DNA from: CF-161 sp035638495
Lineage (GTDB): Bacteria > Chloroflexota > Dormibacteria > Dormibacterales > Dormibacteraceae
Assembly (NCBI GenBank): GCA_035638495.1
Contig: DASQZW010000039.1
Span: 1-36,078 of the forward strand
Length of the DNA: 36,078 nt
Direction of reading: 5' to 3'
Positions 7,838 to 15,599 of this stretch are shown piece after piece. Position numbers and translations under genes: made by a program. The notes below the pieces were generated by a model. It had not been told where the DNA came from, searched no databases, and saw only the letters and a program-made list of their open reading frames with translations. Within the stretch, counting starts at the first letter, position 1; each line of letters opens with the position of its first letter.

Positions 7838-9448
7838 ATGCCGAGCAAGGACGAGCGGCCGAGCAACCTGACGCGCCGCGACTTCATCCGCGGGATCAGC
7901 GCAACCGGGGTCGGCCTGGCGGCCACGCCGTTCCTGGGCGGCTCGCAGGCCTTCGCCGCGCCCGAGGTGTGGCTCCAGGCTGCCACCACCATGTCGCCCG
8001 GCGACCCCGAGCAACTGCACCTGCAGTTCGGCTCCGACGCCAGCCGCGAGGTGGTCGCCTCCTGGGTGACGCCCGCGACGGTCCGGGACCCGATCCTCCG
8101 CTTCGGAACCGCCGAGCACGGGCTGGGGACGCGGGTCCACGCCGACACACGCACATACGTAGACGGCAAGAGCGGGGTCGAGGTCTTCACGCACCACGCG
8201 GTCCTCGACGACCTCCGCCCCGGCACCAGCTACGTGTACGAGGTGACGCACGACGGCGGCACGCCGCTCGCCGGCAGCTTCACCACCGCCCCGCGCGGGC
8301 GCGCGCCCATCCGGTTCACGAGCTTCGGCGACCAGGCGACGCCGGAGGCGGGCAACGGGCTCGCGTCGGTCTGGGCCGGCTTCAACCCACCCCAGGTCGA
8401 GCGCGTGCAGCCGCTGTTCCACCTCCTCAACGGCGACCTCTGCTACGCGAACATCAGCCCCGACCGCGTCAGGACCTGGCACGACTTCTTCCAGAACAAC
8501 CAGGTGTCAGCCAGCCGGCGCCCGTGGATGCCGGCCGCCGGCAACCACGAGAACGAGTTCGGCAACGGCCCGATCGGCTACACCTCCTACCAGACGCGGT
8601 TTCGCGTGCCGGGCAACGGCGAGCCGGCCGAGTTCCAGGGCCTCTGGTATACCTTCCGGGCCGGATCGGTGCGGGTCATCTCGCTCAACAACGACGACGT
8701 CTGCCTGCAGGACGGCGGCGACTCGTACGTGAACGGCTACAGCGAGGGCCGGCAGAAGCGCTGGCTGGAGCGTACGCTGGCCGGCGCGCGCGATGAGGAC
8801 GGCGTGGACTGGATCGTCGTGGTCATGCACCAGGTCGCGATGTCGTCCGTCCACAACTTCAACGGCGCCGACCTCGGCATTCGCCAGGAGTGGCTGCCGC
8901 TGTTCGACCGCTTCGGCGTCGACCTGGTCGTGGCCGGGCACGAGCACCACTACGAGCGGATGAAGCCCGTGCGCGGCTTCGACCCGACCACCGCGACCAT
9001 GCGCCCGCAGCCCGTCTCCGACGACCTGGACGTCATCGACACCAGCCGCGGCACCGTGCACATGATCGTCGGCGGCGGCGGCACGTCGGCGCCGTCGAAC
9101 GGCCTGTTCTACGACCCGCCGCAGTGCGACGTGATCATGAGCGTCGGTCCGCAGCTGCCGACGCCCCCGGGCGGCTCGCGGCCGAAGCGGGCGCCCAACA
9201 AGGTGACCGAGGCGGCGACCTGGGCGGGGCACCGGGACGCGCAGGACCCGTACGGCTTCGCGTCGTTCGACGTGGACCCCGGCCGGCCCGGCGGCATGAC
9301 GAAGATCGAGGTCACGTTCTACCGGACTTCGCCGTCGACGACGGCGGCGGCCGTGCCGGTGGACCGCTTCATCCTGCAGCGCCCGCGCTCGGACAGCGAG
9401 GAGAGCGAGCGCGAGGGGGAGCGCGAGGCGGCCGGGCGGGTGGGCTAG
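7838..9448 (+). CDS. Tat-exported purple acid phosphatase-like metallophosphoesterase
   Basis: A 536-residue secreted phosphatase. The N-terminus has a twin-arginine signal (residues 12-19, TRRDFIRG), a hydrophobic segment and a cleavage-like AFA-AP near residue 41. A fibronectin-like domain follows at about 55-155. The metallophosphoesterase domain then shows the purple acid phosphatase motifs in order: Asp165 (FGDQ), Asp200 and Tyr203 (NGDLCYAN), Asn236-His237 (GNHE), His331 (VVMHQ), and His368/His370 (GHEHHYER). These ligate a dinuclear metal centre that hydrolyses phosphomonoesters; Tat export implies folding with metals in the cytoplasm. The ATG at 7838 has GGAGAGGG upstream. The Pho-box-like promoter suggests phosphate-starvation control. 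Confidence 0.93.
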   Translation: MPSKDERPSNLTRRDFIRGISATGVGLAATPFLGGSQAFAAPEVWLQAATTMSPGDPEQLHLQFGSDASREVVASWVTPATVRDPILRFGTAEHGLGTRVHADTRTYVDGKSGVEVFTHHAVLDDLRPGTSYVYEVTHDGGTPLAGSFTTAPRGRAPIRFTSFGDQATPEAGNGLASVWAGFNPPQVERVQPLFHLLNGDLCYANISPDRVRTWHDFFQNNQVSASRRPWMPAAGNHENEFGNGPIGYTSYQTRFRVPGNGEPAEFQGLWYTFRAGSVRVISLNNDDVCLQDGGDSYVNGYSEGRQKRWLERTLAGARDEDGVDWIVVVMHQVAMSSVHNFNGADLGIRQEWLPLFDRFGVDLVVAGHEHHYERMKPVRGFDPTTATMRPQPVSDDLDVIDTSRGTVHMIVGGGGTSAPSNGLFYDPPQCDVIMSVGPQLPTPPGGSRPKRAPNKVTEAATWAGHRDAQDPYGFASFDVDPGRPGGMTKIEVTFYRTSPSTTAAAVPVDRFILQRPRSDSEESEREGEREAAGRVG

Positions 9449-9454
9449 CCCGGC

Positions 9455-10348
9455 TCAATCGGTGCCGCGAGCCGGGGCGTGCCCCCAGAGCAGCCCCGGC
9501 TCGCGGAGCACGGCGGCGCCCAGCCGGCGCGCCCACTCCGCCTCGCCGCCGAAGTCGTCGCGCCAGGACCACAGGCGGCGCGTGTACAGCCCGAGCTCGT
9601 GCTCGTCCGTCATGCCGATCGCCCCGTGCAGCTGGTGTGCGATCGCCGCGCCGGCCGCGGCCGCCTCGCCCGACCGGATCTTCGCCGCCGCCACCTCGAT
9701 CTCGCCCGGGAACTCGACCGCGTGCTCGACGGCCGTCGCCGCGGTGGCCACCTCGCCGGCCAGCGTCGCGAGCTGCTGCTGCACGGCCTGGAACCGCACC
9801 AGCGGCACCCCGAACTGCCGCCGCTCCTCCACGTAGGTCGCGGTGAGCTCCAGCACCCGCTCCAGCGCTCCGACCAGCTGCACCGCACGGAGCAGCGCGC
9901 CCAGGCGTGCCACGTCGGCGCCGGCCGCATCGGGCACGCCCGCGAGATCGAGCGGCTCGCCCGCCAGGTTGGCCGCCGGCTCCAGCGCGGCCTCCGCGCG
10001 CGGCACGAACCCGTCGCCGCTCAGCAGCGCGGCCGCCACCCGGCCGTAGGACGCCCGCCCGCGATGGACCACGGTGAGCGGCCCGTCGGGCACGTCGGCG
10101 CCGCGCAGCAGGCCGGCCAGCACGGTCTCCGCGATCGGCACCGGCGCCGCATACCCGGCCGCGACCCGCACCACCTCGGCCGCCTCGGCCAGCGGCAGCG
10201 CCGTGCCGGCGGCGGTGAGGCCGCTCGCCTCGAGCTCGTGCCAGAGCGCCGGCGCCCAGCCGTCGTGCTCGGCGCGCCGCACGACCTCGGGCGAGCAGTG
10301 CCGGCGAAACACTTCCGCCGCGGCCTGCGCGACGAGCTGGTCGGTCAC
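9455..10348 (-). CDS. Acyl-CoA dehydrogenase-like subunit (second gene of a pair)
   Basis: A 297-residue acyl-CoA dehydrogenase homologue, shorter than the usual 380-400. The N-terminal helical domain is compressed (AEVFRRHCSPEVVRRAEHDG). The middle beta domain lacks the usual Ser/Thr-rich FAD-binding signature. The C-terminal bundle is well preserved: TYVEERRQFGVPLVRFQAVQQQLA and HGAIGMTDEHELGLYTRR. This matches the small partner of heteromeric alpha2beta2 enzymes such as the steroid side-chain FadE/ChsE pairs, where each subunit supplies part of the FAD or acyl site. The GTG start overlaps the upstream subunit's TGA by 4 bp, so translation is coupled. The acyl-CoA substrate is unknown; steroid or branched-acid catabolism is an inference. 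Confidence 0.85.
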   Translation of the reverse strand: MTDQLVAQAAAEVFRRHCSPEVVRRAEHDGWAPALWHELEASGLTAAGTALPLAEAAEVVRVAAGYAAPVPIAETVLAGLLRGADVPDGPLTVVHRGRASYGRVAAALLSGDGFVPRAEAALEPAANLAGEPLDLAGVPDAAGADVARLGALLRAVQLVGALERVLELTATYVEERRQFGVPLVRFQAVQQQLATLAGEVATAATAVEHAVEFPGEIEVAAAKIRSGEAAAAGAAIAHQLHGAIGMTDEHELGLYTRRLWSWRDDFGGEAEWARRLGAAVLREPGLLWGHAPARGTD

Positions 10349-11463
10349 CGCCCCAGCAGCCCTCGTGCCACCACACCGCGCAGGATCTCGCTCGTCCCGC
10401 CCCGCAGCGTGAAGCCGGGCGCCGAGAGCACCGCCTGCGCGAGCAGGCCGGCCAGCGGGCCATCCGGCGCCAGGCTCCGCGCTGACTCGATGACGTCGCG
10501 CTCGAACCGCGTGCCCAGGTCCTTGACCAGCGCCGCCTCGACCGCGGGCGCCTCGCCGGCCTCGATCGCGCCCGCCACGGACAGCGAGAGGCGTCGCAGC
10601 GCCAGCAGCCGGGCGGCCAGACGGCCCACCTCCTCGGCGGCGTGCCCGTCCCCGGCCGGCAGGACCTCGACCGTCTGGCGCAGCAGCGGGAACGTGCTCA
10701 GGAATCGCTCGGGCCCGCTGCGCTCGAATGCCAGCTCCGTCAGGACCTGGCTCCAGCCCTCGCCCTCCCGGCCGACCAGCATCGCGTCGGGCACGAGCAC
10801 CTCGCGGAGCACCACCTCGTTGAAGTGATGGCCGCCCGTGAGCAGCCGGATCGGTCGGACCTCGACGCCGGGCGACGACAGGTCGATGACGACCTGCGAC
10901 AGGCCCTCGTGACGCTCCGCCTCCGGCGTGGTCCGGACGAGCGCCAGCATGAAGTGGGACCGGTGCGCGTGGCTGGTCCAGACCTTGCTGCCGCTCACCA
11001 GGTAGCCACCGTCCACACGCGTGGCCGCGGTGCGCAGCGACGCCAGGTCGGAGCCCGAGTCGGGCTCCGACATGCCGATGCAGAAGTAGCACTCGCCGCG
11101 AGCCATCGCGGGCAGCAGGCGCTCGCGCAGCTCCTCGCTGCCGTAGCGCAGGAGGAGCGGCCCGGTCTGCCGGTCGCTGATCCAGTGCGCGGCCACGGGG
11201 GCGCCGGCGGCCAGCAGCTCCTCGATCACGACGTGGCGGTCGAGCGGCGACCTGCCGTGGCCGCCGTATCGCTCCGGCCACGTCATGCCGACCCAGCCGC
11301 GCACCGCGAGCCGGCGGCTGAACTCGGGATCGAACCCGGAAAGCCAACTGTCGCAGCGGGGCTCGAATTCCTGCTCGCTCAGGAACCCGCGCACCTCCAG
11401 GCGCAGCCCGTCCGAGCCGTCGGGCAGCAGCGGGCGCGGGAACGAGAGGCGGCGGTAGGGCAT
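10345..11463 (-). CDS. Acyl-CoA dehydrogenase (first gene of a pair)
   Basis: A 372-residue flavoprotein of normal length. It has an N-terminal helical domain (WPERYGGHGRSPLDRHVVIEELLAAG), the first family signature at 128-143 (CIGMSEPDSGSDLASL), a SGSKVWTSHAHR beta domain, and the C-terminal signature at 352-372 (LRGGTSEILRGVVARGLLGR). The reaction is alpha,beta-dehydrogenation of an acyl-CoA with FAD, passing electrons to ETF. It sits first in a two-gene operon with the truncated homologue at 9455-10348, overlapping by 4 bp, which strongly suggests a heteromeric enzyme. The start is the ATG at 11463; a TAGGCT -10 box ends 11 nt before it and no Shine-Dalgarno is visible. Confidence 0.92.
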   Translation of the reverse strand: MPYRRLSFPRPLLPDGSDGLRLEVRGFLSEQEFEPRCDSWLSGFDPEFSRRLAVRGWVGMTWPERYGGHGRSPLDRHVVIEELLAAGAPVAAHWISDRQTGPLLLRYGSEELRERLLPAMARGECYFCIGMSEPDSGSDLASLRTAATRVDGGYLVSGSKVWTSHAHRSHFMLALVRTTPEAERHEGLSQVVIDLSSPGVEVRPIRLLTGGHHFNEVVLREVLVPDAMLVGREGEGWSQVLTELAFERSGPERFLSTFPLLRQTVEVLPAGDGHAAEEVGRLAARLLALRRLSLSVAGAIEAGEAPAVEAALVKDLGTRFERDVIESARSLAPDGPLAGLLAQAVLSAPGFTLRGGTSEILRGVVARGLLGR

Positions 11464-11474
11464 GGCCAGGGAAA

Positions 11475-11480
11475 AGCCTA
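11475..11480 (-). promoter_or_regulatory. -10 box (TAGGCT) of the acyl-CoA dehydrogenase operon
   Basis: On the minus strand TAGGCT ends 11 nt before the ATG at 11463, directly after the hairpin that closes the upstream gene. A nearly leaderless transcript is predicted. No clear -35 is seen because the hairpin occupies that region. Confidence 0.35.
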
Positions 11481-11485
11481 GACGG

Positions 11486-11518
11486 CCGTGAGCGCCGGGC
11501 GTGGCCCGGCGCTCACGG
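11486..11518 (-). terminator. Perfect 15-bp stem hairpin after the secreted phosphoesterase gene
   Basis: Arms 11486-11500 and 11504-11518 are perfect reverse complements around a 3-nt loop. The hairpin starts 10 bp after the phosphoesterase stop codon (11528-11530). In the minus-strand direction a CTTTTC run follows about 10 nt later, so it is an imperfect intrinsic terminator. It also insulates the acyl-CoA dehydrogenase operon. Confidence 0.75.
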
Positions 11519-11527
11519 AAGAAATCG

Positions 11528-13756
11528 CTACTGGCTGGAGGCGAGCCAGGCCTGCTGCAGCAGGTCCAGACCCCGGGTCTCCAGGGTCGACGCGGCGTCG
11601 TGGTCGCCGCCGGCCCGGACGGTCGACACGGTCCGGTCGAGCTGCCCCTGCATCTCGGTCGCGATCTGGTCGCGCGTGGCGCCCAGGTCCGTCAGCGTCT
11701 TCGTGCCGGCCTGGAAGACGGCGTCGCCGTTCGAGGTGCTCTCCAGCGCAGAGGTCGAGAGCGTCAGCGTGGCCCGGCCGAACTGTCCGACCGGCGCGTT
11801 GATCTGCTCGTAGACCTGGCTGAGCCGTACGTACGAGGCGACGTCGCCGAAGCCGTCCGGCAGCGCGCCCCGGTCCAGCACCTCGGCCAGGACGCGGCCC
11901 TCGTGCCGGTAGTCGTCCTTCAGGCCGACCAGGGCCATGACGGTCGGCCGGTCGTTGGCGTGGTCGGACCACACGGTGTCGTCCACGCCGAGGTGACGCA
12001 CGCCCGGACCGACCAGGCCGAGCCAGGTCGTATTGATGTCCGGCGCGAAGTCCCCGTGGTTCCACGCGAAGGCCGGGTTCTCGGTCGCGCCCGTCGCGCC
12101 CTTCGGCTGGCACGGGAAGTTGGTCACGCACAGGAAGTAGTCGGGGTTCGCGAACAGCGTGAACGTCGGATCGCGGCGCGAGTCGCCGGTCAGCATGTGC
12201 AGGTTGCGCATGGCGGCCCGGCCGGCCAGGAAGTTCGTGATGTGGTCGGTCTCGCCGGTGATCGGGCTGACCGTCTGGATGTGCGCGGATGCCTGCTCGA
12301 GCGCCCGGACGCCGGGGTCGCTCTGGGCCAGGTTGCCGTCGGCGTAGATGGTCGGCGCCGAGTCGTTGTGCACCTGGACCCTCGGCTGCGCGGGGCCGCC
12401 CGGGGTCGAGAAGGGCGGCACGCCGGCCCACAGGGTGTCCAGACTGGCGTTCAGCTCGCCGATCTTCGAGTACGTGCAGGGCACGTGGACGCCGTCGCAG
12501 CCGGTGGGGCTGCCCCTGCCGCCCGCGAAGTGGTCGTTCTCGTCGGACGTGACCGAGAACAGCGTGTTGCCGCGGTTGATGCCGTCCTTCGCCAGGCGCG
12601 TGAAGAACCTGCCGAACGCGTCGTCGTACGCCTTCAGTTGGGCCACGTACCCGGCCTCGCCGGGCCCGAACGCACGACCGGTCGCGTGGTTTTCGTGGGC
12701 GTCCGCGATGTAGGCGTACGTGACCGGCACGCCGTGCTCCTGCATCTGGGCGACGTATCCGAGCGAGACCGCGGCCGACATGGCGTCGAAGCCGGGGAAG
12801 CCGGGGTTGCCGGTCTCGTCGGCGATGACGCTGCCGTTCAGGTCGGTCACGGGACCGCCGGGGCTGATGACCTGGTTGGTGTGGGCAGCGCCGAAGAGGC
12901 CCTTGAAGCCGGTGTAGCCGCCTGGCTCGTCGGGCAGCACGTCCGGTCGGGACTGCGAGCTGCCGGCGCAGTTGGCGGTGTTCAGGCCGCAGTGCACGGC
13001 GATGCCCACGAAGTCCGCGGAAGGCTGGTTCTTGGCCTTCTGCTGCGCCGGCGTGCAGGGCGGCACCCCTCGGAAGCCGCACTGGATGTTGAACGCGTTG
13101 GTCTCTTCCTGGTCCTCGGGCGAGCCGGCGCCGAACACGGTCCGGACATCGGGGAACGTGTTCTCGAGCTCGATGTTGGCTGTGGCCACGCCGCCGACGT
13201 TGCAGCCGGCGCGAGTGAAGGGCACCCATGGCGCCGGCGCGTTCTTGCCGGCCGGCGTCAGCATGTTGAACGTGTTGTCGAACTGCCCGCCGATAGTGGC
13301 GGTCCAGTACCGGAACATGCTGTCGAACCGGGTCTGCGGGGCCGGCGTGCCGTTCACGCCGGTGTCGAAGAAGCCGAACGCGTTGCTGACCGGGACGCCC
13401 ATCTGGTCGCCGTACTGCCCGGTGAGCGACGTCAGGATGTCGGTGCCCGTGTGGGAGATCAGCGGCGTGTGCTCGTGGCTGATCAGCGTGCCGTTGCCCG
13501 TGACGAAGTCGAGCAGGTTGGGCATCTGCTCGAGGTCGCTCGGCACGTTCGGATCGTCGCGTGTGAAGTGCACGTTGTCGAAGACGATGTTGACGACGTG
13601 CTGGATGTGGTTGCCCTGGCTCTCCAGGTCGCAGCCGGTCGCGGCCTTCGAGCTGTTGTCGGCGAATGTGGCGCTGACGCTGCTGGCCGCGACCAGCAGA
13701 CCGGCCGCCGCCATTCCGACCAGCCTCGCGGCCGACCGCAGGCGTCCCTCTCTCAT
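11528..13756 (-). CDS. Secreted alkaline-phosphatase-superfamily phosphoesterase
   Basis: A 742-residue exported protein. Residues about 1-32 are a Sec signal (MREGRLRSAARLVG, then a hydrophobic core ending SVSATFA). The mature part begins with HIQHVVNIVFDN, the usual first strand of secreted phosphoesterases, and continues with PNLLDFVTGNGTLISHEHTPLISHT. Metal-ligand-like residues include ISHEHTP and SDENDHF near the middle and VDDTVWSDHANDRPTVMALVGL late. It probably hydrolyses phosphate esters outside the membrane; the exact substrate (nucleotide, phospholipid or phosphonate) is not readable. The ATG at 13756 has GAGAGGAGAG upstream; an in-frame extension beyond it is non-coding in character. 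The gene has a Pho-box-like promoter and a strong hairpin downstream. Confidence 0.82.
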   Translation of the reverse strand: MREGRLRSAARLVGMAAAGLLVAASSVSATFADNSSKAATGCDLESQGNHIQHVVNIVFDNVHFTRDDPNVPSDLEQMPNLLDFVTGNGTLISHEHTPLISHTGTDILTSLTGQYGDQMGVPVSNAFGFFDTGVNGTPAPQTRFDSMFRYWTATIGGQFDNTFNMLTPAGKNAPAPWVPFTRAGCNVGGVATANIELENTFPDVRTVFGAGSPEDQEETNAFNIQCGFRGVPPCTPAQQKAKNQPSADFVGIAVHCGLNTANCAGSSQSRPDVLPDEPGGYTGFKGLFGAAHTNQVISPGGPVTDLNGSVIADETGNPGFPGFDAMSAAVSLGYVAQMQEHGVPVTYAYIADAHENHATGRAFGPGEAGYVAQLKAYDDAFGRFFTRLAKDGINRGNTLFSVTSDENDHFAGGRGSPTGCDGVHVPCTYSKIGELNASLDTLWAGVPPFSTPGGPAQPRVQVHNDSAPTIYADGNLAQSDPGVRALEQASAHIQTVSPITGETDHITNFLAGRAAMRNLHMLTGDSRRDPTFTLFANPDYFLCVTNFPCQPKGATGATENPAFAWNHGDFAPDINTTWLGLVGPGVRHLGVDDTVWSDHANDRPTVMALVGLKDDYRHEGRVLAEVLDRGALPDGFGDVASYVRLSQVYEQINAPVGQFGRATLTLSTSALESTSNGDAVFQAGTKTLTDLGATRDQIATEMQGQLDRTVSTVRAGGDHDAASTLETRGLDLLQQAWLASSQ

Positions 13757-13802
13757 CGATCTCTCCTCTCTTGCGACGGGAATGGGGGGATACGACGGAA
13801 GC

Positions 13803-13846
13803 AGACTATCGCCCGCGAGGTAAAGGGACGGTAATCGGTCGGCGCA
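13803..13846 (-). promoter_or_regulatory. Pho-box-like direct repeats and -10 box of the secreted phosphoesterase gene
   Basis: On the minus strand TGCGCC, ATTACC and TTTACC recur at 11-bp spacing (13846, 13835, 13824). The last ends 10 bp before TAGTCT (13808-13803), a TAnnnT -10 box. Two adjacent 11-mers, GACCGATTACC and GTCCCTTTACC, make the repeat visible by eye. No -35 hexamer is needed in activator-dependent Pho promoters, because the box occupies that position. Confidence 0.5.
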
Positions 13847-13920
13847 GCACCGGGGAGCCATAGAATCCGAGGATCAGCGACCAGGGGACGCGGGCCGTCG
13901 GGATCGTCGGCCTCGGCAAC

Positions 13921-14781
13921 ATGGGCGGCCGCATCGCCCGGCGGATCGCGGCCGCCGGCCACCGGCCGATCGGGCACGACGTCGATCCGCGGCGCGCCGC
14001 GGCCGCCGGCGTCGAGCCGGCCCCCGCGCTCGCGACCCTGGTGGAGCGGTCCGACGTCGTCCTGCTCTCACTGCCCGACAGCGCGGCGGTCGAGTCGGTG
14101 GTCCTGGGCGACGGCGGCATCCTCGCGAGCTGTCGTTCGGGGCAGGTGGTCGTGGACCTGAGCACGTCCGCCCCGAGCTCGACCGCCCGTCTGCACGCCG
14201 CGCTGGGCGAGCGCGAGGTCGAGCTGATCGACGCCGGGATCTCCGGGGGCGCGCGAGGCGCCGAGCAGGGAACGCTCACGATCATGGCGGGCGGTTCGGA
14301 GAGCGCCCTGCGCAGCCTGAAGTGGCTGTTCGACACGTTCAGTGCGGCGGTGCACCACATGGGCCCGAGCGGCGCCGGGCACACGGCCAAGCTGCTCAAC
14401 AACTTCCTGAACGGCGTGAGCCTCGCGGCGACGGCCGAGGTGATGGTCGCGGCGCGCAGGGCCGGACTGGACCTGGCGCGGTTCCTCGACGTCGTCAACC
14501 ACAGCAGCGGCGTCACTTTCGCGAGCCTCAACCGCTTCCCCAGCATCATCCGGGGCGACTACCTGGAGGGCGGCCTCACGGGGCGGCTGATGATGAAGGA
14601 CCTCCTCCTGTACGTCGGACTCCTGCGCGAGCTGGGCGTCCCGAGCCTCAACGCGGCGGGTCCGGTGGCCACCTTCGGCCTCGCGAACGAGCTGGGCTAC
14701 GCCGACCAGATCAGCAACCGCGTGGTGGACGCGCTGGGTGACGTGGCCGGCGGCGTCCGCCTCCACGGCGGCACCCCGTGA
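13921..14781 (+). CDS. NAD(P)-binding beta-hydroxyacid dehydrogenase (HIBADH family)
   Basis: A protein of the 3-hydroxyisobutyrate / 2-hydroxy-3-oxopropionate dehydrogenase family. Seen from the first ATG (13921) are LVERSDVVLLSLPDSAAVESV, the substrate-binding DAGISGGARGAEQGTLTIMAGG, and the catalytic-lysine segment MGPSGAGHTAKLLNNFLNGV. The NAD-binding motif VGIVGLGNMG straddles the start: its first eight residues are encoded upstream at 13897-13920. The frame is open from 13864 but has no ATG, GTG or TTG before 13921. The true start must therefore be a rare codon such as ATC 13873 or ACG 13888, or an upstream sequence error exists. I list the first canonical start. The TGA overlaps the next gene's GTG by 4 bp. 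Confidence 0.85.
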   Translation: MGGRIARRIAAAGHRPIGHDVDPRRAAAAGVEPAPALATLVERSDVVLLSLPDSAAVESVVLGDGGILASCRSGQVVVDLSTSAPSSTARLHAALGEREVELIDAGISGGARGAEQGTLTIMAGGSESALRSLKWLFDTFSAAVHHMGPSGAGHTAKLLNNFLNGVSLAATAEVMVAARRAGLDLARFLDVVNHSSGVTFASLNRFPSIIRGDYLEGGLTGRLMMKDLLLYVGLLRELGVPSLNAAGPVATFGLANELGYADQISNRVVDALGDVAGGVRLHGGTP

Positions 14782-15566
14782 CATCGCCGCGGGTGGTCGC
14801 GGTTCGCTACGCGACGCGGATGGCCTCGAAGGAACGGTTCTTCCTTCGCTACCGCAGCTACGGCGAGCCCGATGCTCCACAGGCCCTCGACTACTACTTC
14901 TGGGTCGTGGGCGAGGGCCCGGACGCGCTGGTCGTGGACTGCGGCTTCGACCCGGCGGCCGGCGCCCGCCGTGGCCGGACCTGCCTGTGCCCGCCGGTCG
15001 AGGCGCTCGTCCGCCTCGGCGTCGACCCGGCGTCCGTGCGGCGCCTCCTGATCACGCACTTCCACTACGACCACGTCGGCAACGTGGATGCGTTTCCCAG
15101 CGCCGAGCTGCTGGTGCCGGAGCGCGAGCTGCGCTTCTGGACCGGCCCGCTGGCGGGCCGCGCCCAGTTCGCGGAGGTCGTCGAGCCGTCCGAGATCGAG
15201 CGGATCGCCGGGGCGCACCGGAGCGGACGCGCCCGCGTCATGGGCGCCCGGACCGACGTCGCGCCGGGGGTCACCGCCATCGACGTCGGCGGCCACTCGC
15301 CGGGGCAGCAGATCCTGCTCGTCGAGTCGGAGCGCGGGCCCGTCGTCCTGGCCTCGGACGCGGTGCACCTGTACGAGGAGTTCGAGCGCGACCGCCCGTT
15401 CGAGATCGTCGCCGACCTGGCGGAGATGTACCGCGCGTATGACCTGATCCGCGATCTCTGCCGGCAGCCCGGGGCGGTCATGGTCCCGGGCCACGACCCC
15501 GAGGTCATGGAGCGGTTCCCGCGCCTGGACGGTCCGGCCGGCGACCTCGCCGTGCGCATCGCGTAG
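14778..15566 (+). CDS. N-acyl homoserine lactonase-like MBL-fold hydrolase
   Basis: A 262-residue metallo-beta-lactamase-fold protein close in layout to AiiA/AttM lactonases. The metal motif is complete at residues 94-99 (THFHYDHVGN: His94, His96, Asp98, His99). It is followed by the GGHSPGQQILLVES motif with a third His, the SDAVHLYEEF Asp, and PGHDPEVMERF with the last His. AHL lactonases share DYYF-type N-terminal strands and the HSPGHQ-like segment, so lactone or related ester hydrolysis is likely, but AHL itself is not proven. The GTG start at 14778 overlaps the dehydrogenase stop (GTGA), so the two are translationally coupled and may act on one hydroxy-acid/lactone substrate. Confidence 0.85.
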   Translation: MTSPRVVAVRYATRMASKERFFLRYRSYGEPDAPQALDYYFWVVGEGPDALVVDCGFDPAAGARRGRTCLCPPVEALVRLGVDPASVRRLLITHFHYDHVGNVDAFPSAELLVPERELRFWTGPLAGRAQFAEVVEPSEIERIAGAHRSGRARVMGARTDVAPGVTAIDVGGHSPGQQILLVESERGPVVLASDAVHLYEEFERDRPFEIVADLAEMYRAYDLIRDLCRQPGAVMVPGHDPEVMERFPRLDGPAGDLAVRIA

Positions 15567-15587
15567 CGCCTCCCCGGAGGCTGCGGC

Positions 15588-15593
15588 TACCGT
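15588..15593 (+). promoter_or_regulatory. -10 box (TACCGT) before the alpha/beta hydrolase
   Basis: TACCGT ends 6 nt before the ATG at 15600, the usual distance from -10 to +1, so a leaderless mRNA is predicted. A GGAG also lies in the gap, which would serve a transcript reading through from the upstream pair. Confidence 0.4.
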
Positions 15594-15599
15594 GGAGCG

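Noticed and set aside
11501..13834. Long plus-strand open frame opposite the secreted phosphoesterase
   Set aside because: It is Val/Arg/Asp/Gly-rich with no recognisable motif, while the minus strand has a signal peptide, a ribosome site and a coherent protein.
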